From JAIRTY01 sp050257395 (GTDB lineage: Bacteria; Actinomycetota; Actinomycetes; Streptosporangiales; Streptosporangiaceae), in assembly GCA_050257395.1 (NCBI GenBank), contig JBLMWU010000179.1:1-39366 (forward strand): a DNA stretch of 39,366 nt, written 5' to 3'. A model generated the notes under the pieces. It saw only the letters and a program-made list of their open reading frames with translations, was not told the origin of the DNA and ran no database searches. A program made the translations under genes and the position numbers. Every line of letters starts with the position of its first letter. The stretch's first letter is position 1. Shown in pieces: positions 33,169 through 39,366 of the stretch.

Positions 33169-35760
33169 TCACAGCCGGGGGTCGACCGGCTCGGACTCCA
33201 GCGCCAGCACCGCGAAGACGCACTCGTGCACCCGCCACAGCGGCTCGCCGCGGGCGACCCGGTCCAGCGCCTCCAGGCCGAGCGCGTATTCGCGGAGGGC
33301 GAGCGAGCGCTTGTGCCCCAGGCCCCGCTGGCGCAGCCGGTCCAGGTTGCCCGGCTCGGTGTAGTCGGGCCCGTAGATGATCCGCAGGTACTCGCGGCCG
33401 CGCACCTTGAGGCCCGGCTGGACCAGGCCCCTGGCGCCGCGGGTCAGATTGGCGGCCGGCTTGACCACCATGCCCTCGCCGCCGCCGGCGGTCAGGTCCT
33501 CCCACCAGCGGGTGGCGGCGGCGACCGAGTCCGGGTCGGTGGTGTCGGCGGCGATCTGCCGGGTGGGCGTGATCAGGGCGGGATCCGCCGCGGCCAGCCG
33601 CCCGGCGATGGCCAGGTGCCAGTCGTGGGGGCGCTGGTGGTACGCGGCACCCTCGGTGGCCAGCAGCTGGAACGGGGCGACGCGCACCCCCGCCAGCCCG
33701 TCGGTGGGCCAGCAGTACCGCCGGTAGGCGCTGGTGAACGCCTCGGCGTTGGCGGCCCGGGCCCGGGTCCGGGCCAGCAGCCCGCCGGTGTCGAGCCCGC
33801 GCGCGGCCGCCTGCTCCAGGGCGGCCGTGGCCGCGGGCAGCGCCGCCCTGGCGGCCGCGCCGACCGCGGCGTACTGCTCGCGCAGCAGCTGCCCGGCCTT
33901 CACGCTCCACGGCAGCAGCTCGGCGTCCAGCAGCAGCCAGGACGTGCCGAGCTCGGCGAACAGCCCGGCCGCCTCGGCCGCCGCCCGCACCCGGCCGGTC
34001 AGCTGGGCGGTCAGCGCCTCGCCGAAGAAAGGGCGGCCGGTCCGGGTCCACAGCGCCCCGCCGCCGCCGGCCGGCCCGCCGAACCGGTCCCGGGCCGCCT
34101 CCGCCGACGCGCACACCAGCAGCACGGCCCGCGAGCCCATGTGCTTCTCCTCGCACACCACGGCCGCGACCCCGTCCGCGCGGTACGCGTCGAATGCCTG
34201 CTCCGGGTGCTCCAGCAGGTCCGGGCGGGCGGAGGTGGCCACCGGGCTCATGGTCGGCGGCAGGTACAGCAGCCAGCGCGGGTCGACCGCGAACCGGCTC
34301 ATCACCTCCAGCGCCGCGGCCGCGTTGTCCTCCCGCACGCTGATCCGCCGGGCATAGGCGGTCTCGATGACCCGGGTCCCGGTGACGTCGCGGATGTCGA
34401 GCACCTCAGGCTCGCGGCGGGCCGGCGCGGCGGGCCCGGCAGCGGGGTTGGCCGGGAACGGCCGGGCGGGCGGGTAGTACACGGCCGCTGCGGGCACCGC
34501 CACGACCTCCCGCTCCGGGTAGCGCAGGGCGGTCAGCTGGCCGCCGAACACGCAGCCGGTGTCCAGGCACAGGGTGTTGTTGACCCACTCGGGCCCGGGC
34601 ACCGGGGTGTGCCCGTACAGAACCATGGCCCTGCCCCGGTACTCGCTGGCCCACGGATAGCGGACCGGCAGCCCGTACTCGTCGGTCTCGCCGGTCGTCT
34701 GCCCGTACAGGCAGAACTCGCGCACCCGGCCCGACGCCCGGCCCTGGTACCGCTCGATCAGCCCGGCATGGGCGACCACGAGGCGCCCCCCGTCCAGCAC
34801 GTAGTGGCCGATCAGGCCGTCCAGGAAGCCGGCCACCGCCGTGCGGAACTCGCCGGGCTCCTGCTCCAGCTGCCGCAGCGACTCCGCCAGGCCGTGGGTG
34901 CGGCGCACGTTGCGGCCGCGCAGCGCCCGCAGCAGCTTGGCCTCGTGGTTGCCGGACACGCACAGCGCGTCCCCGGCCGCCACCATGCCCATGACCAGGC
35001 GCAGCACTCCGGGGGTGTCCGGGCCGCGGTCCACCAGGTCGCCGACGAAGACCGCGCGCCGCCCCGGATGGTGGGCACCGGTGGCCCGGCCGGCCTCGTC
35101 CCGCTGGATCGCGTAGCCGAGCGTGGCCAGCAGCAGTTCCAGCTCGGCGCGGCAGCCGTGGACGTCGCCTATCACGTCGAACGGGCCGGTCTGCTCCCGC
35201 AGGTCGCTGTAGAGCCGGGTGCGGGTGACGGCGGCCGCGGCCACCTCGTCCTCGCCCGCCAGCACGTGCACGGCGCGGAACCCCTCCCGCGCCAGGCCGC
35301 GCAGGCCGCGCCGCAGCAGGTCGTGCTGGCGGCGGAGCACGTGCGCGCCGAAGCCGCGGTCCGGGCGGGCGGCGTTGCGGGCCGCGCACACCCGCTCGGG
35401 CACGTCCAGCACGATGGCAACCGGCAGCACGTCGTGCTCACGGGCCAGGGCGATCAGCGGCCGCCGGGCCTCGGGCTGCACGCTGGTGGCGTCCACCACG
35501 GTGAGCCTGCCGGCCGCCAGCCGCTTGCCCGCGATGTACTGCAGCACGTCGAAGGCGTCCGGCGTGGCCGCCTGGTCGTTCTCGTCGTCGCTGACCAGGC
35601 CGCGGCAGAAGTCCGAGGAGATCACCTCGGTCGGGCGGAAGTGCGCCCGGGCGAAGGTGGACTTACCCGACCCGGTGACACCGATCAGCACCACCAGGCT
35701 CAGCTCCGGGATGGCCAGCTCCCGCCCGGCCACCGGGCTTACGCCGCCGCCCGCGGTCAC
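33169..35760 (-). CDS. pnkp: Polynucleotide kinase-phosphatase-ligase of bacterial RNA repair (Pnkp)
   Basis: Predicted 863 residues in the three-domain order of bacterial Pnkp. Kinase: P-loop GVTGSGKST at 27-35. Metallophosphoesterase: GDVHG at 198-202, GDLVDRG at 240-246, GNHE at 270-273. C-terminal adenylyltransferase: active-site Lys539 in CEEKHMGSRAV, GGGEGMVVKP near 760, and LKVRGREYLRIIYG. It heals broken RNA ends (5' kinase, 2',3'-phosphatase) and forms the ligase core, which needs Hen1 to seal. GTG 35760 overlaps the Hen1 stop (GTGA), so the partners are co-translated. A longer frame reaching 35904 lies inside the Hen1 gene and is rejected. Confidence 0.94.
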   Translation of the reverse strand: MTAGGGVSPVAGRELAIPELSLVVLIGVTGSGKSTFARAHFRPTEVISSDFCRGLVSDDENDQAATPDAFDVLQYIAGKRLAAGRLTVVDATSVQPEARRPLIALAREHDVLPVAIVLDVPERVCAARNAARPDRGFGAHVLRRQHDLLRRGLRGLAREGFRAVHVLAGEDEVAAAAVTRTRLYSDLREQTGPFDVIGDVHGCRAELELLLATLGYAIQRDEAGRATGAHHPGRRAVFVGDLVDRGPDTPGVLRLVMGMVAAGDALCVSGNHEAKLLRALRGRNVRRTHGLAESLRQLEQEPGEFRTAVAGFLDGLIGHYVLDGGRLVVAHAGLIERYQGRASGRVREFCLYGQTTGETDEYGLPVRYPWASEYRGRAMVLYGHTPVPGPEWVNNTLCLDTGCVFGGQLTALRYPEREVVAVPAAAVYYPPARPFPANPAAGPAAPARREPEVLDIRDVTGTRVIETAYARRISVREDNAAAALEVMSRFAVDPRWLLYLPPTMSPVATSARPDLLEHPEQAFDAYRADGVAAVVCEEKHMGSRAVLLVCASAEAARDRFGGPAGGGGALWTRTGRPFFGEALTAQLTGRVRAAAEAAGLFAELGTSWLLLDAELLPWSVKAGQLLREQYAAVGAAARAALPAATAALEQAAARGLDTGGLLARTRARAANAEAFTSAYRRYCWPTDGLAGVRVAPFQLLATEGAAYHQRPHDWHLAIAGRLAAADPALITPTRQIAADTTDPDSVAAATRWWEDLTAGGGEGMVVKPAANLTRGARGLVQPGLKVRGREYLRIIYGPDYTEPGNLDRLRQRGLGHKRSLALREYALGLEALDRVARGEPLWRVHECVFAVLALESEPVDPRL

Positions 35761-37187
35761 GCCGCCACCCCCTTGCTGAAGACCGCCAGCTGCGTGGGCG
35801 GTCCCACCTCCGGGTCGGCGGTCCCGACCGGCAGGTACCGCACCTGGTAGCCGAACGAGCCGGCGACCCGGCCGGCCCAGTCCCGGAACTCGCCGCGGGT
35901 CCACTCGAAGCGGTGGTCCCGGTGGCGGACCGCGCCGGCCGCCAGCGTGCCGAACCGCACGTTGTACTCCGCGTTGGGGGTGGTGACCACGACCGTGCCG
36001 GGGGCGGCGTGACCGAACACCGCGTGCTCCAGCGCGGCCAGCCGGGGCGGGTCGACGTGCTCGATCACCTCCATGAGCACGGCCGCCTCGAGCCCGGCGA
36101 GCCGGTCGTCGGTGTAGGTGAGGGAGGACTGGAAGATCTGCAGCCGCTGCCGCTGCGGCTCGCTCATGCCGTCCAGCCGGAGCCGCCGCGCCGCGAGCTG
36201 CAGCGCCCGCACGGACACATCCACCGCCACCACCTGCTCGATCGCCCGGTCAGCCAGCAGGTCCCGGGTGAGGGCGCCGTCGCCGCAGCCGAAGTCGCCG
36301 ACCCGGCGCGCCCCGGCTGCCCGCAGCACCGCCAGCACCGCGCCGCGGCGCTGCTCGCTGAGCGGCGCTGCCGGCTCGGCTTCCGGCCCGCTGTCCGCCA
36401 GGGCGGCGCCGGGCTCGACCGCGTTGTCGAGGTCCGCCGGGTCGGCGTCGTCGACCTCGGCGAGCCGGGCCAGCGCCGCGCGGGTGAGCTCCCGGCGGTG
36501 GGCCAGGTACCGGCGGGAGATCAGCTCCTGCTCCGGGTGCCCGGCGAGCCAGCCCGCGCCGGCCCGGATCAGCTTGTCCACCTCGTCGGAGGTGACCCAG
36601 TAGTGCTTGGCGTCGTCCAGCGCCGGCAGCAGCACGTACAGCTGGTTCAGGGCGTCCGCCAGCCGTATCTCGCCGGCCAGCCGGACGCCGGCGCAGGCGG
36701 ACTCGCCCCAGTCCGGGAAGGCCGGGTCGGCCGGCTGGGTCACCGCCTCCACCTGCCAGCCCAGCGGCTCGAAGACCCGCCGGACCAGCGCGGCGCCGCC
36801 GCGGCACGACAGCGCGGGCACCCGGATCTCCAGCGGGATGGGGGCGGCGGCCAGCTCCGGCCGGGCCGCGCAGCGGCCGGCGAAGGCGGTGCGGAAGACC
36901 TCTTTCATGGCCATCGCGAGCATGCTGGAGGCCGCGTAGGGCCGGTCGTTGACGTACTGGCCGAGCGCGAAGCCCTCACCTGACGCTGCCTTGCGGCCGC
37001 GCACCAGCGCGATCGGGTCGACCTCCAGCAGGAGCGCCGCCGTGCAGCGGCCGGCGGCCGCCTCGGGGTAGAAGACGTGCGCCGTGCCCACCGACACCGC
37101 CGCCGACTGCGGCCGGTCCGGGTGCTTGTGCAGCAGGTACCCGAGATCGGTGGCCGGGCTGGCGGTCGTCGTGAGAGTGATCAGCAC
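35757..37187 (-). CDS. hen1: Hen1 RNA 3'-terminal 2'-O-methyltransferase / Pnkp partner
   Basis: Predicted 476 residues. The N-terminal half (LITLTTTASPATDLGYLLHK to LLPALDDAKHYWVTSDEVDK) is the bacterial Hen1 domain that activates the Pnkp ligase. The C-terminal half is a SAM methyltransferase: DFGCGDG at 298-304, and the metal site typical of Hen1 (Glu373, Glu376, His377 in MEVIEHVDPPRL, plus His425 in HRDHRFEWTR). It adds a 2'-O-methyl group at the repair junction, making the RNA resistant to the same ribotoxin. GTG 37187 gives a full-length N-terminus. It is the first gene of the unit Hen1-Pnkp(-PPK2), divergent from the deacetylase gene. Confidence 0.94.
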   Translation of the reverse strand: MLITLTTTASPATDLGYLLHKHPDRPQSAAVSVGTAHVFYPEAAAGRCTAALLLEVDPIALVRGRKAASGEGFALGQYVNDRPYAASSMLAMAMKEVFRTAFAGRCAARPELAAAPIPLEIRVPALSCRGGAALVRRVFEPLGWQVEAVTQPADPAFPDWGESACAGVRLAGEIRLADALNQLYVLLPALDDAKHYWVTSDEVDKLIRAGAGWLAGHPEQELISRRYLAHRRELTRAALARLAEVDDADPADLDNAVEPGAALADSGPEAEPAAPLSEQRRGAVLAVLRAAGARRVGDFGCGDGALTRDLLADRAIEQVVAVDVSVRALQLAARRLRLDGMSEPQRQRLQIFQSSLTYTDDRLAGLEAAVLMEVIEHVDPPRLAALEHAVFGHAAPGTVVVTTPNAEYNVRFGTLAAGAVRHRDHRFEWTRGEFRDWAGRVAGSFGYQVRYLPVGTADPEVGPPTQLAVFSKGVAA

Positions 37188-37376
37188 AATGGGTCATCTT
37201 CGCTCATCAGGCCAGGTCAGGTCGCCTGGTTTATCCGGGTTGAGGGCGTGCCCCCCGGTCATCCGAATGAGGTAATGCGCGTCCCCCGGTCAGCGGAGAC
37301 ATGGCCGCCGCGGCTTGCCTAACCTCGCCCACAGCAGCGCAGGCAACCCGGGCGCCGGCCCGGGGGAAGGGGAGGA

Positions 37377-39110
37377 GTGCGCCGGTCAGGATGGCACCCG
37401 GGCAGCCGCCGCGGGCGGCGGCTGGCGGCAGCAGCCGCCGGCCTCGCGGGCGCTGCCCTGACGCTGCTGACCGTGCTCCCCGCCACCGCCAGCGCCACCA
37501 TGGCCGCCCCGGCCGCGGGCGGCCAGGCCAGCCCCGCCCGGGCCAGCCGGGCCCAGGCCAGTCCGGCTCAGGCCAGTCCGGCTCAGGCCAGTCCGGCCCA
37601 GGCCAGTCCGGCCCAGGCCAGTCCGGCCCAGGCCAGTCTGGCAGGGACGCGGCCGACGGTGGTGAGCCTGACCTTCGACGACGGCGACGCCGACCAGCTG
37701 ACCGGCGCGCGGATCCTGCAGTCCCACGGCCTGCGCGGCACGTTCTACATCATCACCGGGGCGGTCGGCACGCCCGGCTACCTGACCCTGGCGGACCTGC
37801 ACAGGCTCGCCGCGGGCGGCCAGGAGATCGGCGGGCACACCGTGTCCCACCTCGACCTGACCCGGGTGTCACCGGCCGAGGCGCGGCGCCAGGTCTGCAC
37901 GGGGCGGGACATCCTGGCCGGGTGGGGTTTCCGCGCCATCTCGTTCGCCTACCCGGGCTCCTTCTACAGCCCGTCGCTGGAGAAGATCGTCCGCGGGTGC
38001 GGCTACGGCAATGCCCGGATCGCGGCGGGCCTGCGCTCCCCCGACTGCCCGCAGTGCCGGATCGCCGAGACCGTCCCGTCGGCCAACCCGTACGCCATCC
38101 GCACCCCCGGCCAGGTCGACGGCCGGTGGACCCTGGCAGGCCTGCAGCGGCTCGTCCGCAGCGCGCAGCGCAGCGGCGGCGGCTGGGTGCCCATCGTGTT
38201 CCACCACATCTGCACCGCCCCGCAGTGCGGCCCGCTGGCGGTGCGGGCTCCGCTGCTGGACGCGTTCGCCCGCTGGCTGGCCCAGCAGCGGTCCTCCGGG
38301 GTGCAGGTCCGCACCGTCGGCGACGTCATGGGCGGCCGGCCGCGCCCGCTGGTGACAGCCCCGCCAGCGGCCGCGCACGGCCTGGTCAACCCGTCCCTGG
38401 AGAAGGTCGGCATATCCGCCGCGGTGGATCCCTCGCTGGAACTGGCCGGTGAGCCGGGGACCTTCCTCAGGTGCTGGATGCCTGCCAGCTACGGCAGCAG
38501 CGTCGCCGCCTGGACCCGCGTCCGCGATGCCCGGTCGGGCCGGTGGGCGCTGCGCCTGACCGTCTCCGGCTACCGCACGGGGGACGTCAAGCTGCTGCAG
38601 CAGTTCGACCTCGGCGGCTGCGCACCGCCGGTCACCCCGGGCAGGTCCTACGCGCTCAGCAACTGGTACCGGTCGACCACCCGGACCCAGTACTCCGTGT
38701 ACTACCGGAACCCGGCCGGCCGCTGGGTGTACTGGACCTCCAGCCCCTACTTCCCGCCGTCGCGCGGCTGGGCGCAGGCGTCCTGGCGGACCCCGCCGGT
38801 GCCAGCGGGTGCCAGCGGCCTCACCTTCGGGCTCGCCCTGGCCGCGAACGGGACGCTGACCACCGACGGCTACCGGTTCACCCAGGCGCCGCCGGACGCC
38901 GCCCAGGCGACGGCGCGGTGGGTGCTGACCGCCGAGGGACTGGCCGGGGTCGCGGCCCTCGGGTGGGGGGTGAGCCGGTACTTCCGCCGCCGCCGCGGCG
39001 GACCGGGCAGCGGCCCGGACGGCCAGGACGGGCCCCCGGCACCTGCCGAGCCCGCCGCCGTCGCCTGGTTCCGCGCCCACGCCGAGCGAGCCGGAGGCCC
39101 GCCGGACTAA
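37377..39110 (+). CDS. Secreted, membrane-anchored NodB-type polysaccharide deacetylase
   Basis: Predicted 577 residues. Signal peptide with a basic RRGRR start and hydrophobic Ala/Leu core (to about 42). Six AQASP repeats follow at 59-88. The NodB deacetylase domain runs about 95-320, with SLTFDDGDADQLTG (catalytic Asp101, metal Asp102), GGHTVSHLDL (His154, His158) and FAYPGSFYSP. A beta-sandwich-like region (about 335-515, GRWALRLTVSGYRTGDVKLL) may bind carbohydrate. One TM helix near 520-540 and a basic cytosolic tail anchor the C-terminus. Such enzymes remove acetyl or formyl groups from extracellular glycans. GTG 37377 is preceded by GGGGAGGA. Confidence 0.87.
   Translation: MRRSGWHPGSRRGRRLAAAAAGLAGAALTLLTVLPATASATMAAPAAGGQASPARASRAQASPAQASPAQASPAQASPAQASPAQASLAGTRPTVVSLTFDDGDADQLTGARILQSHGLRGTFYIITGAVGTPGYLTLADLHRLAAGGQEIGGHTVSHLDLTRVSPAEARRQVCTGRDILAGWGFRAISFAYPGSFYSPSLEKIVRGCGYGNARIAAGLRSPDCPQCRIAETVPSANPYAIRTPGQVDGRWTLAGLQRLVRSAQRSGGGWVPIVFHHICTAPQCGPLAVRAPLLDAFARWLAQQRSSGVQVRTVGDVMGGRPRPLVTAPPAAAHGLVNPSLEKVGISAAVDPSLELAGEPGTFLRCWMPASYGSSVAAWTRVRDARSGRWALRLTVSGYRTGDVKLLQQFDLGGCAPPVTPGRSYALSNWYRSTTRTQYSVYYRNPAGRWVYWTSSPYFPPSRGWAQASWRTPPVPAGASGLTFGLALAANGTLTTDGYRFTQAPPDAAQATARWVLTAEGLAGVAALGWGVSRYFRRRRGGPGSGPDGQDGPPAPAEPAAVAWFRAHAERAGGPPD
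37551..37640 (+). repeat. Tandem 15-bp repeat encoding AQASP
   Basis: Six consecutive copies of a 15-bp unit (type GCCCAGGCCAGTCCG) encode AQASP six times, the last reading AQASL. They lie between the signal peptide and the deacetylase domain and make a flexible, Pro/Ala-rich, possibly glycosylated spacer. The near-identical DNA units make copy-number change by slippage likely. Confidence 0.9.
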
Positions 39111-39148
39111 CGGGCGGCCACCCCAGGGGGCGCGGTGCGCCCCGGCCC

Positions 39149-39253
39149 GAGCGAGCCAAAGGGCCGCGCCGCCGTCTGGACTGACGAGCGAGGCGGCGAA
39201 GGAGCCGGAGCGAGGAGGGAAGACGGCGGGCTCCAGCGGCCCGGAGGCGAGCG
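39149..39253. repeat. Dispersed ~105-bp repeat, copy 2
   Basis: Counterpart of 19310-19413, sharing GAGCGAGCC, GCCGTCTGGACTGA, GAGGGAAGACGGCG and CGGAGGCGAGCG in the same order. Inverted arms GCCGTCT (39171-39177) and AGACGGC (39221-39227) enclose 43 bp. It lies between the convergent deacetylase and LuxR-type genes and encodes no protein. Confidence 0.75.
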
Positions 39254-39269
39254 AGGGCCCGGAAGAGGG

Positions 39270-39366
39270 CTAGGCTCCGCGCCTGCCTGATCCGCCGCTG
39301 TCATCGAGCAGCCCGTAACGGACGGCGAAGGACGCCGCCTCCAGCCGCGAGTGCACGCCCAGCTTG
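39270..39366 (-). CDS. LuxR/NarL-type regulator, C-terminal end (partial)
   Basis: The minus strand from the window edge reads KLGVHSRLEAASFAVRYGLL followed by a short Gly/Ser/Arg tail and TAG at 39272-39270. This is the end of a LuxR-type helix-turn-helix: the recognition-helix tail KLGVHSR and the following helix that packs against it. The rest lies beyond the window, so whether it is a two-component response regulator or a larger regulator cannot be said. It converges on the deacetylase gene with repeat copy 2 between them. Confidence 0.75.
   Translation of the reverse strand, partial: KLGVHSRLEAASFAVRYGLLDDSGGSGRRGA

Noticed and set aside
33226..35850. 874-codon plus-strand frame opposite pnkp
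   Set aside because: Mirror frame of Pnkp; no domain is recognisable, while the minus strand encodes three intact catalytic domains.
35761..35904. N-terminal extension of Pnkp to 35904
   Set aside because: It overlaps the Hen1 C-terminus out of frame; GTG 35760 overlapping the Hen1 stop fits the coupled arrangement.
37551..37640. CRISPR-like repeat array
   Set aside because: The units are contiguous 15-bp in-frame codons without spacers and encode a protein linker.

Overview
The window is very GC-rich, with strong third-position GC bias, many GTG starts, several 4-bp GTGA gene overlaps, a resuscitation-promoting-factor-type muralytic enzyme and an actinobacterial-style gene complement. It comes from the chromosome of a high-GC actinobacterium; the genus cannot be fixed from the sequence. 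I see no rRNA, tRNA, CRISPR array, transposase or phage gene.

Layout. (1) 1-4010, minus strand: a membrane protein, a UbiE/MenG-like methyltransferase, a UbiA-like membrane protein and a geranylgeranyl-reductase-type flavoprotein, tightly packed and likely modifying an isoprenoid lipid or quinone. Directly behind them lies a decayed fragment of a DHA2-type drug transporter. (2) 4011-12151, mixed genes: a secreted beta-helix protein behind an AT-rich promoter region, an aldo/keto reductase, a DUF1989 plus NTF2-like pair, a small membrane protein overlapping tail to tail with an FhuF-type Fe-S protein, a DUF1272 protein, a DEAD-box RNA helicase with a long basic tail, and a PsiE-like membrane protein. 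(3) 12250-32211, the most interesting part: an apparently undescribed catabolic island. A plus-strand operon of eight genes (14114-25200) encodes two family III CoA-transferases, both subunits of an ATP-dependent hydantoinase/oxoprolinase (HyuA/HyuB), an N-carbamoylsarcosine/maleamate-amidase-like hydrolase, a metal-dependent cyclase-type hydrolase, an MmgE/PrpD protein and a dihydroorotase-like amidohydrolase. Divergent from it are an HMG-CoA-lyase-like enzyme and a GntR/FCD regulator. Two identical palindromes, TTGCATGCAA, sit in the shared promoter region. After a convergent Rpf/LysM gene come a CitE-like lyase, an IclR regulator and a CUT2-type ABC importer (ATPase, lipoprotein, permease) on the minus strand. 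The parts list reads as: import, ring opening of a cyclic amide, imide or hydantoin-like compound, loss of ammonia, CoA activation, and cleavage of the resulting acyl-CoA. (4) 32267-37187, minus: a bacterial Hen1-Pnkp RNA-repair pair followed by a PPK2 polyphosphate kinase. (5) 37377-39110, plus: a secreted, membrane-anchored NodB-type polysaccharide deacetylase with a tandem AQASP repeat. The window ends inside a LuxR-family regulator.

Non-coding features include strong GC hairpins at several gene ends, three hairpins in tandem at the start of the amidase gene, a structured leader before the rpf-like gene, and a ~105-bp dispersed repeat present at 19310-19413 and 39149-39253.
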